Shown: positions 1-9,782, counted from the first letter of the stretch. The stretch: DNA of 14,833 nucleotides from Acanthamoeba sp. SK_2022b (GCA_027943245.1 JANDJZ010000047.1:1-14833), one strand, 5' to 3'. The notes: generated from the sequence alone by a model not told the origin. Translations and numbers: made by a program.

Positions 1-190
1 CCTCGTCGACCAGCTCGCCCTCGTCGACCAGCTCTCCCTTGCCCTCGTCGACCAGCTCGCCCTCGCCCTCTCCCTCGTCGACCAGCTTGCCCTCTCCCTC
101 GCCCTCTCCCTCGTCGACCAGCTCGCCCTCTCCTTCTTCCTCGGCGACCAGCTCGCCCTCGGCTTCCCCCTCATCGCCATCGCCCTCATT
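1..190 (+). repeat. Tandem repeat based on an 18-nt unit (tcgtcgaccagctcgccc)
   Basis: The unit encodes SSTSSP and recurs with inserted ctcgcc/ctctcc steps, giving 18-, 30- and 36-nt spacings. Each full copy carries a GTCGAC site. Related, more diverged units lie at 11780-11860 in the paralogue. Length change by slippage or unequal crossing-over is expected. Confidence 0.8.
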
Positions 191-317
191 GACCAGCTCG
201 TTCCCGCCGTCTCCCTCGCCAACCTTATCAACCACGCCCAGTGCCTCCCGGCACAGCCCTGCTCATCGCCAAGGTCGCCCCCACCAGCGCCACCCTCGGC
301 CCAGTTACAGAAGATGA
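1..317 (+). CDS. Ser/Thr/Pro-rich low-complexity protein, 3' part (paralogue of the gene at 11655)
   Basis: This is the 3' part of a gene that enters from the left edge, read in the frame that ends with TGA at 315-317. The product is almost only Ser, Thr and Pro, built on the hexapeptide SSTSSP and variants, followed by a basic His/Arg/Pro tail (GRPHQRHPRPS). The frame choice rests on the paralogue at 11655-11987, where the same frame follows a signal peptide and ends in a matching tail (SLSTTxSAS... GRPHQxHPxPS). The family is unknown to me. Such composition is typical of secreted or surface mucin-like proteins with heavy O-glycosylation, which is inference. A second forward frame is also open here (repeats of LVDQLAL), but the paralogue has a stop in that frame before the tail. 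The ATG at 39 is inside the repeat and is not a credible start. Confidence 0.55.
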   Translation, partial: SSTSSPSSTSSPLPSSTSSPSPSPSSTSLPSPSPSPSSTSSPSPSSSATSSPSASPSSPSPSLTSSFPPSPSPTLSTTPSASRHSPAHRQGRPHQRHPRPSYRR

Positions 318-1265
318 TTTCGGAGTTTGTTACAAAGTAGTGAGCTGTGTAGTAGTGAACAGTGGGTGAGTGAGCTGTCTTGAGGATGTGGAGACAGTTT
401 TGAGGAAGGTCAAACAGATCAACCCATTCTCCAAGCTCCGCTGCAGTGAATGGTGACTACTGGCCAGGAACCCATGGATGACATCAGAGGGCAAAGAACT
501 GCCCTGTTGCTCGTTATGTGTGTCTCTTCTTGCCATGGCAAACTTCAACTTGATGTACATAACTGGGATTAATGCTCAAAAACCCTAGCACTGTCAACCA
601 CCATGGTTGACAATTACTGTTTTTTTCTTGGGAAAGCATCTGCCAGCACCAAAATTTTTACCCAAATAAAATCTGACAACCAGATATTCCTACCCCCAAC
701 TATCCCTATTACCCTGGTCTTTGCATGTCAAAATCCATTTTAGATCTTATGCACATATGTATCACTTTCTTGTGGCTATTGGCCAAGGCTGAATTGTGCC
801 ATGTTGAAAAGGCCAAGGCTTTCATGATGTAGTGTGCATCTGGACGTAGAGGTTCCCCCAGTTAACACAGGAGGAAGTAGGACACACCTGCACCATCATC
901 AGGCATCAGAAGTGAGATCGCATGTGGCCTGATTTGTCAGGACACATAGGCTTGTGAAGAGCATGGTTCTACACCCAGTAAAAAGGATCCAAGTGTTTCA
1001 TCAAACGAGAGGTTGAATATATATGACTGGCCCTGGGTCAAACCACAAGAGCGCAACTTGCGTTCAAAGATTCAATGATTCACTGTTCATGTTGAACAAA
1101 ACACATGGATTTACCTCAGTGTACAGAATTTGAAGTTTTTTTTGAGGCCTTGTACATATTTCAGTGTACACATTTGTGTATAAAAAGTGTACATTGTCAC
1201 AAGAGTCATTGTTACTTTTTTCTTAACACTCTGTTCATTTCTCCATCACACCACAAAAAAACCTT
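318..1265. other. Intergenic region, no supported gene
   Basis: No reading frame here looks coding. Small features seen: a hairpin-forming inverted repeat gtcaacca/tggttgac at 593-600 and 604-611; an AATAAA at 665-670, which is a possible but distant poly(A) signal for the upstream gene; a 10-bp direct repeat ggccaaggct at 781-790 and 811-820; and three GTGTACA motifs at 1119, 1164 and 1187. None can be given a function. Confidence 0.6.
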
Positions 1266-1518
1266 CAATTTGGCCATGTGTGGGTATGTGCGGTTGGAGG
1301 TCTTCTTTACATTTATTGGGACACCATTGCATATGCCTACATGATGCTCATGCACCTTCTTGCCCACATCACACCCTCTATCTTGTCATGTTTGGGCATG
1401 TGTTGTGGGTGATCTTGTTGCCATTTTTGCTTGCAATACCAGCACAAAGGCACTCAATCTGGTACTGTATATGCATGTGCTGAGGGTCAACTTCTTGCCA
1501 TTTATTCTTGCCAGTCTA
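1266..1518. repeat. Three diverged copies of a unit of about 62 bp
   Basis: Segments 1266-1326, 1378-1440 and 1455-1518 align by eye. Each starts caat(t/c)tgg or ctatcttg, goes through a tgggtatgtg-like core, then a ttcttgccattt-like part, and ends near acacca/atacca. Spacing is uneven (112 then 77 bp). The copies are too diverged to tell whether they were ever coding. The open frame across them (1187-1483) shows repeated Trp/Cys-rich peptides but no family I recognise. Confidence 0.5.
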
Positions 1519-1707
1519 TCTCACTCAGGTGTGCTTTTTGGATGACAAGATTAGACTTGGGGGAAATCAGTAAGAAAACTAGAGTCTTACTTTTCCCTCA
1601 TGTTTTCCTTTTCCCTGCTTGGTATCCCTAGAAACAAAAAAAACAAAAAACTGTACACTAGAAAAGGACAAAAACTTTCTTCCAGTTTCGATTTTCACTC
1701 TTACTTG

Positions 1708-1801
1708 TTTTCAACCAGGTTGCTACGAAAATTCACTCAAAATCCTAAGCTCCGGAAAAGTTGCTATTGGCTACGAATTTTCGTGGCAACCTGGTTGAAA
1801 A
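1708..1801. repeat. 27-bp inverted repeat with 40-bp spacer (foldback or MITE-like)
   Basis: The left arm (1708-1734, ttttcaaccaggttgctacg then aaaattc) pairs with the right arm (1775-1801) with one mismatch, which would be a G-U pair in RNA of one strand. The spacer is 1735-1774. It lies just beyond the 3' end of LINE-A. It could be a small foldback transposon or a hairpin RNA. No flanking target-site duplication was recognised. Confidence 0.75.
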
Positions 1802-1853
1802 AAGGCTTAAAATAAATCAAATACCTGTCACATATTCGCACCAAAAGCTTTGT

Positions 1854-1886
1854 CTACAAACATAATAATAGTTTTTTTGTTTGTAG
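1854..1886. repeat. 8-bp inverted repeat around an A/T-rich loop at the LINE-A 3' boundary
   Basis: ctacaaac (1854-1861) and gtttgtag (1879-1886) enclose 17 nt with a T7 run. On the minus strand this reads as an A7 tract near the end of LINE-A, so the tract may be the remnant of its 3' tail. The end point is not certain. Confidence 0.4.
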
Positions 1887-1927
1887 GCGGTTTATTTTGG
1901 AGCCTAGGAACTGCCTCCTTACTGGAG

Positions 1928-1955
1928 GGCTGGGTTTCGAAACCCGTTCCAGCCT
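1928..1955 (-). other. Perfect 14-bp palindrome and outer stem in the LINE-A 3' UTR
   Basis: gggtttcgaaaccc at 1932-1945 is a perfect palindrome, flanked by ggctgg on one side and ccagcc on the other, so the transcript could form a hairpin. In LINEs such 3' structures can be the RT recognition site; that role here is inference. Confidence 0.4.
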
Positions 1956-2042
1956 GCCCAAGGACCAGGTATTTTACAGAAATTCGGCCGCAAGGCTGCC
2001 CTTTCGCGTCACACAACTGTAAGCGGGGTTGTCTGGTTGCGT

Positions 2043-2106
2043 GTCCTGCTTGTCGTCTCCTCTCGTCCTGCTTGGTGGCCCCTCTCGTCCCTTCTCTGCT
2101 TACCCA
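2043..2106 (-). repeat. 22-bp tandem repeat in the LINE-A 3' UTR
   Basis: On the plus strand gtcctgcttg starts at 2043 and again at 2065, and a third, shorter gtccc start lies at 2087, giving about 2.5 units of 22 bp each ending cctctc. Short 3' UTR repeats are common in LINEs. Confidence 0.6.
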
Positions 2107-2171
2107 CCGACCGCCCATTCCAGGCCGCTCCTCAGTACATCTTCTTCCACTGGTCCCACCACCTCAGTCTG

Positions 2172-2218
2172 CCCCCTTCCCCTGTTCCCCCCCCTCCCCT
2201 CCTCCCTCTCCCCCCCCC
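2172..2218 (-). other. G-quadruplex-capable G tract in the LINE-A 3' UTR
   Basis: On the minus (sense) strand there are G runs of 9, 3, 4, 8, 4 and 5 or similar within 47 nt, starting 2 nt after the TGA at 2221-2223. Many arrangements of four G3+ runs with short loops are possible. The plus strand shows a pure pyrimidine tract with one G. Confidence 0.7.
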
Positions 2219-2220
2219 TC

Positions 2221-4773
2221 TCATTCCACCAAGGCAGTTTCTTCCACACGTGGCCTGTCAAAGAGTCCCTCTTTATGCATCCACTCCAGTCAGTTCCCAT
2301 GCATGCACAGCACTGCTCTGGCCAGTATGATGACATGCGCTCTGGCCCAGGCTGCTGCGTGCCGCCCCCTGTCCTTGCTTCTCCTGCTGCCTGCCGCCGC
2401 CTTGAGCCACTCCAGTGGGATCTGCCCTGTCCATAACCCGAGGGGGTTGACGCACATCCATCTGGTCCACTGGAGCTTGTTGCCTGTAGTGGCCTGGTAC
2501 AGCGCGCTCACGTCTTTGGTGGCTTGGAGCCTGACCTCTTCGTGCGATGGGCACAGCACCAGCAAGTGTGCCGCGTCCTCCTGGGCCTCCACCCCTCTTA
2601 CTTTGAGGCACCACTTACAGGTTCCTTTCCTGTACCTCCGCTCAATGTTGTCTGGAAGGTGCCCCCCACTGCCCCTACATGAATGTCATGTGCCAACACT
2701 GTTGCCCCTACTCTGTACTGTGTGAGACAATACAGTGCTCTCTCTTTGTGGTGCTTAGGGCGTGCCATCGGTGCCACTGCTGCTGCCATGGCCCAGGCGT
2801 GTCCTCCCCTTCAGCCGCACTGTTGCCTCCACTCCCTGGCCCAATGCTCCATAGTTTTAGCGCGCAGGAATTTAAGTACACCACTTTCCATCACTTCCCC
2901 CTTCCAGACCAGCCTGCAGTCTCCCTCACCTACTCTAGCATATTTAGGCTGGTCGTCCAGTTTGGTGGCTTCTGCCGCCATTGTGTCTGCCACCTCATTG
3001 CCCTGTGTGATTCAGTCTGCCTCCTCCCCCCACCGCTCCCTCCAAGCACTGATCTTAGTGGCCCACTCCTCTCGGTCCTCTTGGCGGCCCTTTTCCATTT
3101 TATCCTTGACGTGACTGTACACATGGGAGATGCTCACCCCTCCTCCCTCGCTGACTAACTTTGCAATGGCCACACTCACGCTTTGTAGAGTGGGCCCATG
3201 GCAGGCCCTCTTGGGTGTGCTCATCACCTCCGCCACCAGCATGCAGACTGCCTTGTTGTCTGAGAAGATGTGAATGTGCCCTGGCGGCGTCACCTTCAGT
3301 GCCAGCTCCACAGCTTGGAGCTCAGCATTGAAGCTAGTTTGCACCCCAGCCACCCTGAATATTTGATTGGCCAGGTGCCCCTTCCCCATGTACACTGCTC
3401 CTCCTGCCCGGCCTTCTACCACTGAGCCGTCCACCCAGCAGCACAGCTGGCCCATGCTGTCCTTGTATTCGCCCTCTTCCCCCAGCCCCTCCATTGGAAA
3501 GTTAACCACCTCTTCAAAGCAGGCGCCAGCTCTGACTCTGCTGGGGCCACAGCTACCTCAGTTGCTCCTGGCGCCCACTTTTTGGAGGCCAGCTGGTGTC
3601 TGATTTCGTCACTGCGCCACCTGGCCATCTCCACCACAGTAGGGGCACAGTGCAGTGGGTAGTTGTACCTCCTTGCGTCCTCCTTAAACACCAGCTCCAT
3701 GTTATGTCTGGCCAGCGCCACAACTAAAGCACTAGTGGTACTCATCTTCTTGTCCCTGCCCATGGCTGCCATCCCCCCTGGTGCCATGACCCTGACTTGG
3801 TCCCCTTTCCCATATATTTGGAGGCTATTGTGCAGCGCCACCCTGCCCAGGGATGGGGGGCCATTTACCAATATACTAACTGCAGTAGCAATCAAGTTGC
3901 GGTCCTGTGCCTCTTCCATTGACTCCAACCCCATCCCTCCTTCTTCCTTTTGCACCCATATCCATGCTGAAGGTACTTGTTTGCCCACTCGCATGGCCCG
4001 CTTCACCCTTTTTTTGTTTTCCACGTCTAACCTGTGGAGTGCTGCCACTGGGTACGCCACTACCCCTTGAGCATACTCCACGATCTTGTTAGTCATGCAG
4101 TTGAGGAGACCAACCTTCTGGGCTGCTGACAGCCCTCTTGCAGCAACTGCCTGTGCCGATTTGCTGTACTTCTTGTCTGTGTGCTCTATGTGCTCTTTCC
4201 AGCTACCATCAGCAGTAACCCACACACCTAGGTACTTGTACGGCTCACTAGCCTGGAGAGTTTTGATAGCATCCATGCACCCAGAAGTGCTGTTTACAAA
4301 CCCTGGCCTGGCCTGGTCGGCCTGTGTGCTGGTGGTGGTATATGCAGACTTGGCAACGTTCACCTGCATACCATGGACATAATAAAACTGTGTGAGGTCT
4401 TCCCAAATTGCATTCATGCCCATCCCTGTCTCTGCCACCAAAGCGATGTCATCAGCAAATGCTAGAATGCTGATGGTTGCACCTGACACCAATGTGTACC
4501 CCTTGCGCTGCTCATTTATTTGTCGCACCACTGGGTTGAGGAACAGGGAGAAGAGGAGGGGGGACATGGGGTCGCCTTGTTTGAGGCCTAGTTGCACATC
4601 CACCGGCTCAGTTGGGCCGTGTTTTGTTAGGACCTGGAATTGGGAGTTGGCCAGCACATTCAAGATGAACTTAGCAACATTGGGTGGCACATTATACTGC
4701 TCTAGCATGTGCTGCACTGCCCAGTGAGGCACAGAGTCATAGGCGTTGGCAATGTCCACATAAGTGATATGGA
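2221..4773 (-). pseudogene. LINE-A ORF2 remnant: reverse transcriptase, RNase H and CCHC motif
   Basis: Reverse-transcribes element RNA at the target site in intact relatives. RT block A (VDIANAYDSVPH, catalytic Asp at about 4754-4756) is the first recognisable motif. Block B is GLKQGDPMSPLLFSLF, block C is LAFADDIALV (about 4445-4465), and then come QVNVAKSAYTTT and YKYLGVWV. RNase H follows in another frame: WVDGS (about 3431), NAELQAVELAL, FSDNKAV, SHVYSHVKD, and after a TGA, GNEVADTMA; all the acidic residues are present. The C-terminal CKWC...HLLVLC is a C-x2-C...H-x4-C zinc motif (about 2540-2630). Frame changes occur near 3510-3560 and at the C6 run 2662-2667. In-frame TGA codons lie at 3012-3014, 2811-2813 and 2290-2292. 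Everything upstream of RT block A, including any endonuclease, is missing, so the copy is dead. Confidence 0.88.
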
Positions 4774-4800
4774 TCCCTCGTTTTCACTTTCTTGAATCTT

Positions 4801-7800
4801 CTATGCAACCACAAAGCGCGTGCACATGACGGATCGTGGATCTATGCTTACGGAATCCCCCCTGCGCCACTGATATCTACAAACATTTCCATTAATGTAG
4901 TCTCTGACTTCTTGGTTTCTTATATTCCGTATGGGTTCCGTGTACAGGCAGTCTGTGTATATGTGGTTGTGTAGTTCTTTACTTCCGCCCAGGTCTTTTT
5001 CCCGGTATATGATTGTGGTATCAGCTCCACACGGCTGGTGTTTGGTGCAGAGTGGGCACTCTTGGTTGCTGTGCACCATTCTGTTGAGTGTCCATGCCTC
5101 TTCGTCTTTGCCCAGTGGGCATTCCCTGGCAAACCACACGTCCCCTGTGCTTGCCCGTAACCAGTATTGGTGCATTGCTTTGGCGTTAGGCATTTGAGAT
5201 TTCAGTTGGGCTTTATAGGCCCAGAGATGAATTCCGTGGTTGTCTGGTGAGTCTGGTACCGCGGATTTCTGGAAATCGGTCTGCGCGTTGCGCAGGAATT
5301 CCCCTCTTGATTGTCGTCTTTTCTGTGTTTCCTCCATGTTTTGTGTGTTTGCTGCATAGATCATTTCTTTGAGTTTACTCTCAATAAGCCCACCTTGTTT
5401 GTTAATTAATGCTACGTTGTCCAGGGAGGAGGTTTCATTCCTGAGGTATATTGTTGTAGGGCATGTCCTTGCTTTTGTGGCCAGCCTGTCTGCAGCTTCA
5501 TTTCCCTTTACAAGTGTGTAGAAGTCTGCACCATGTAGTTCTTTGAGTGTCTTTATCTTGTTCTCCCAGTTTGCCTGGGTCTTACCTCCTATTTCTTTGT
5601 ATTTGATGTCCTTCTCTGTGATATGACTTGGTATGTATGTAAAGGAAGTTGTATGGTGTGTCTTCTTCCTTTGTCTAATACGCATAACTATGTCCTTGAT
5701 GATGTTCTTTCCTTCAGCTCTTGCTTGTCAGCCTTTTTTCCATTTATTGAAACTATGTATTGATTTTATAGCACTGGTACAGTCCGTGATAATTTCCAAG
5801 TTCATATCCGTGGGTGCTTTCTGCAAAGCCACCAGTATAGCCACCAGTTCTCCAATAAACGATGACCCTCCATGTTTGACCTTTATCTTTTCTTGTAGTA
5901 GGGGGTGCTCGCCAGCATAAATTGCTGCTGTTGTGTTATCTTGAACGTGTCCTCCATCAGTCCATATTCTGACAGTTTTTGTGGCATAGTTTCGGTGCAT
6001 GTAACCCTCTGTCTCTTCTAGTGGTAGAGTGTGGGTTGGTTGGGGTGTACTGCTTGTGGGTTCCCTGTTCCTTTCCATTCGTTCTCTTGTTCTGGTTAAT
6101 TCATTCATGTCTTGTTTGTCTATTTTATTGGGTGAGAGTGCCATTTGGCAGTACTCCTGCAGTGCATCTGGGTTGTTTGGGAGCATGTCCCATTTGGTGA
6201 TTCCTAGTTCGTAGAGCTTTCTGACTATTGTGTTGTTGTGGTTGCACCCCACATGTATTTGCTTTGGGTCTGTAATTCTGATCACTGAAGTGATCCCGTT
6301 TATTTGCATTGCTGATCTCCATCTACCTATGGTACTGTTGGGTGTGGTTGCGTTCGCCATGCTAGCTAGGATGGTGTCTCTGGCTATGGTGTTGGAGTTG
6401 AGTAAGGTGGTGGTTGTGTTTATGTCCAAGAATTGTGCTGTGCAGATTAGGTCTGTGAGGCCCAGTCCCCCTCTGTTTTTGTTTATGAATATTGGTTCGT
6501 TGTCATATCTCTTTGGTAGTCCCAGTTTGTGTTTTAGTGTGTCAGCCATCATTCTGTTTATTTGTTGGAGTGTGTCTTGCCTAAAGGGCGTTATATGCAT
6601 GCTGTAGGTCAGGGTTGCAGTGATCGTAGCGTTCAACACTTCCACCATTAGGTCCGCGGGTAGTCTTTTCTTCTTCAGGATGTTGAGGCATGCAGTGGCC
6701 TTTCTCTGGCTCTCCTCGATTTGTCTATTCCAGTCCAGTGTTAAACTTATCCAGATTCCCAAGTATTTGTAGTGTTCGTTGGGTCCCAGTTTGCTGATGT
6801 ATTCATTTTTGTACTTGATGGCAAGTGATTGGTCTGGTGCTGTGGTGGTATATCCTGATTTCTTTGTGTTGATAGCCAGGTTGTGGTGGTCGTAGTACTG
6901 GACCAGTTTGTGGAATGTGTTATTGATGTCTTTCCAGTTCCTTCCTAGTAGTACTATGTCATCACAATATCCAAGCAGGGCTATTTTCATTTGGCTTGCA
7001 AATGTGTATCCTGCTTTTTTGTCCTCTTCTATCCACCTTAGTAGTGGGTTGAGGAAGATGATGAACAGTAGGGGTGACAGTCCATCTCCTTGGCGTACTC
7101 CTTTGGAGTATGGTATGTGTTTGGAGAGGGTGTCATTGATTTTTAGTTGTACCGTACTATTGTGGTATATTTTGGCAATGGCATTGACGAAGTGCTTGTT
7201 CACTCCATGTTGTGTAAGGACCTTGAGGAGGGCGTTGTGTGATACACTATCATAGGCCTTGCATAGGTCGATGTAGGCTACATGTAGTTCCTTTTTGTTT
7301 TGGATTCCATCTTCGATTATATCTGTCAGTGCTCTTATGCAGTCTTGGGTGGAGTGCCCTGGCCTGAAGCCGTTCTGCAGTTTGCTCAGTATCTTATGTC
7401 TGAACACTTTGTATAGTCTCTGTGTGAGTATATTTGTGTATATTTTGTATTGTACTTGTAGTAGGGTGATTGGTCTATAGTTGCCAGGGTGTGCCCCTCC
7501 TTGTATAGTAGGGTGATTGCCGCCTCTCTCCAGCTTTTAGGTATATCATCACCTTTCAAGCATTGGTTGAATATATAGGTTAGGGTTTCCAGGTCTGATT
7601 CTGGGAGTTCTTGTATTACTGCAACTGGAATGCTGTCTGTTCCTGGTCCTTCATTTTTTCTGATTGTGTGATGGACTTCTTCAGTTGTTATAGGTTTGTT
7701 TAGTTGTGTGTTTTGTTCCTGGTTGATCTGGGGTACGTGTGGTATCCATGGTTCTGGTCCCTGCTGATCTGGGGTGTGAGTGAAGAGTTTGCCCCACCAT

Positions 7801-9782
7801 TCAGCAAAGTGTGTTCTTATTTTGTGTGGGTATGTGTGGTAGGTTTCTGTGTTGTTTTCCGTGGTTCTGACAGCCTTTATAGTTTGGTTGTGGCGCCTTT
7901 TAGCACTCAGGAGTCGCCAGAACTCTTTTGGGTTGGTGTGACCTGCTGATATTAATTTATTGGTATATCTGTGTATGTTATCCATTTTCATTTTGTTGTG
8001 TGAGTGTTTTATTGTTTTGGAGAGTGTTGAATGGAAGCTGATCAGTTCATTCAGGGTACGTTCTATGCGGGAGGTGTGGTAAGAGGTTGGTATAATGATT
8101 CCTTCTTCCAGTAATCGTAGCCGAGTTTTGGTGTTTAAGTCCGGGTCGGTTTTATTTCTGATGGCTAGGGTGAGTGCGTTGATTGCCTTTATTGCATCAT
8201 GGCGGTTTCTTTTGCTGGTGCTGACCTCCGTGCTCCAGTAGGGCGTTGGTGCTTTGCCTTTGGCTGGTAAGACATGGTCCATTGAGTTCAAGATTTAATT
8301 GTGAGTATATATCGTTGATGTTGGGTCTGTTGGTATCCTCTTGTTGTTTGTCTGCTGTTGCTGCGTTGTGTAGCGCTTCTCTTAGTGCTTTTTTCTTTGG
8401 TTCTTCCTCCAGTTTGTACAGTGGTCTCTTGCTGTATCTGGTTTGGGGAGTGTGTCCACTAAGTCTGGGTGTTTTGGTTTGTATTTTGATGTGTACCTGT
8501 GGTCGGTCGCGATCGGGGCTGGGAGGATCTCTGAGCTTACTGCGCGTCGTTCCATGCCCTTATTTGTTAGGCAGTAGTCAATACGGGTTGTTGTGATCTG
8601 TGGTTGGTCTTCAGTCTTCTTGGGTCTTTTGGTCTGTTGGTATGTGTGTTTGTTGCACATTGGGTTGAGCTTGTGGTGTATGTCGCACACTTTTTTGGAG
8701 TTGATCAGGTCCCTGATTGCTTGATGTTTCCTTTGTTTGCCTGTCTTACTGTAGTTGGTCCATTTCTCGCCTGGTGCCGGTGTTGCATTCCAGTCTCCAA
8801 TCAGCATCAGGGGTGTTTTATTGCTGGTGTTTTGGGTAATTGGTATGATGACGTTCTTTATGAATTGGTTATGTTTATTTTCATTTCCTGATGGTGCATA
8901 TACGTTATTAATGTGTATGTGGTGGTTGAGGCTTTTTAACTGCATTTGTTGTACCTGCGCCATTGTTTTCCCATTTTTCTTTTTATTGTTTATTATTGTA
9001 GAATATGGTACAAGGCTCTCTTGGATGATGAAAGCTGTACCGCCGCTTGGCTTTACCCTTCTCCTTATCCTTTTTTTGGTGTTGTTGCTGTTGTTATGCT
9101 GTGCAACTTTTGCTCTGCAGTTGGCAATTGTCGCTTCCCTGGATTTAAGATTCCAGTATATGGACAGTCTGTGTGCTGTCGCTGCCTTTTCTAGGTCACC
9201 TGTGTAGTCCTCGCTCCATTTTCCTACCTCTTGGATGGCTGCAATGTCCCAGTTGTTTGCTCGTATCGCTTTACAAAGGTCTGGTATGTCTTTCCAGTTT
9301 TTCCGGATATTTAGTGAGACTATCATTATGATGTTTGCCATTGTGTTGTGGTTATCTTCTGCGATGGCTTGGCCATCTTCAGCATGTGCTGTGGGGATCC
9401 AACTGGCCAGTATACATACAATAACTATTATCTGTGTGTATTCTATTATTCTTTGGTTGGCTTGTGCTGTGTTGGTGCTGTTTATTTTGATCCTGCAGTT
9501 GGGTGTAGGTTCGGTTTTGTTGGGTCTTGTTTTTCTGGTTTGCCTTTTGTCTGTGCTCATATATGAGCCACGCACACTTAATGGTAGGCGTGTTTGGTTG
9601 TATTCAAATGTAAGGTTGGCGTGTTGTTGGTCCTTGGTACTGTCCTCAGTGGTTTTGGTCTGGGCCTTTGCTGACACCTGAGGCAGGTAGGCGAGGAGTA
9701 TCAGGAATGCAATTGTTGCTGTAAGCTGTTTATTGGCTTTGAGGATAGGTATATATTGTTTATAGGTCGAAGGAGTGTTCAT
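4801..9782 (-). pseudogene. LINE-B ORF2: AP-endonuclease, reverse transcriptase, RNase H, CCHC
   Basis: Makes the target nick and copies element RNA in intact relatives. It starts at ATG 9782-9780, 23 nt inside the end of ORF1. Residues 1-134 hold two hydrophobic segments (separate entry). The endonuclease motifs are SLNI (156-159), IQEVG (Glu185), NNVYAPSG (292-299), GDWN (329-332), RIDY (400-403) and TDH (426-428). This frame stops at 8382; two compensating frameshifts (T6 run 8389-8394 and near 8285) probably explain it. RT blocks: GPGTDSIP, then after a 1-base loss in the C4 run 7494-7497 NYRPITLL, YIDLCKAYDS (Asp at 7267-7269), GVRQGDGLSPLLF and YCDD (about 6963). RNase H: RIWTDGG, FIGELVAIL, IITDCTSA, then TGA at 5728-5730, then YIPSH and KGNEAADRLA in the same frame. 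C terminus: CPLC...HIYTDC zinc motif; TAG at 4801-4803. Confidence 0.9.
9381..9782 (-). other. Two signal-peptide-like segments at the N terminus of LINE-B ORF2
   Basis: ORF2 residues 1-38 have a polar/basic start, a hydrophobic core at 20-33 (LTATIAFLILLAYL) and an end PQVSAKA that fits a signal-peptidase site. Residues 108-134 repeat the plan: ANQR, a hydrophobic core (QIIVIVCILASWI) and PTAHAED. Both begin with AN(K/Q)(Q/R), suggesting a duplication. Between them is a polar stretch of about 70 residues with N-x-T sites. The endonuclease starts soon after the second segment. Confidence 0.55.

Larger units (their letters stand above)
1862..4773 (-). mobile_element. LINE-A: 5'-truncated non-LTR retrotransposon (APE/RT/RNase H type, I-like)
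   Basis: The element is read on the minus strand. It starts inside the reverse-transcriptase domain at about 4773 and runs through RT, RNase H and a C-terminal CCHC motif to a TGA at 2221-2223, followed by about 360 bp of 3' UTR. RT plus RNase H plus a terminal Cys/His motif is the plan of I-superfamily LINEs. RT blocks D and E resemble those of LINE-B (shared YTTT, YKYLG), so the two belong to related families, but LINE-A is more GC-rich. 5' truncation is the usual product of incomplete target-primed reverse transcription. The 3' end is approximate. Confidence 0.85.

Noticed and set aside
2..350. Alternative open frame with LVDQLAL repeats, and a minus-strand EGELVDE frame, in the low-complexity gene
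   Set aside because: In the paralogue at 11655 only the Ser/Thr/Pro frame follows a signal peptide; the LVDQLAL frame stops earlier there. The others are by-products of the repeat.
330..560. Minus-strand ORF of 76 codons
   Set aside because: No family features, no support from the paralogous locus, and this length is expected by chance.
315..572. If TGA were sense, the copy 1 frame would stay open to TAA at 570-572, with TGAs exactly 66 nt apart (315, 381, 447)
   Set aside because: About 85 codons without TAA/TAG is not rare by chance and the paralogue shows no convincing matching extension. Kept only as a side note to the TGA finding.
1932..1945. gggtttcgaaaccc resembles a tRNA T-loop or Pol III B box
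   Set aside because: The 5-bp T-stem does not pair on either strand and no acceptor or anticodon arm surrounds it; treated as a palindrome in the LINE-A 3' UTR.
1850..2725. Long plus-strand frame (291 codons) over LINE-A, and many plus-strand frames over LINE-B
   Set aside because: The minus strand carries clear RT, RNase H and endonuclease motifs; the plus frames are Cys/Leu/Val-rich mirror images without family features.
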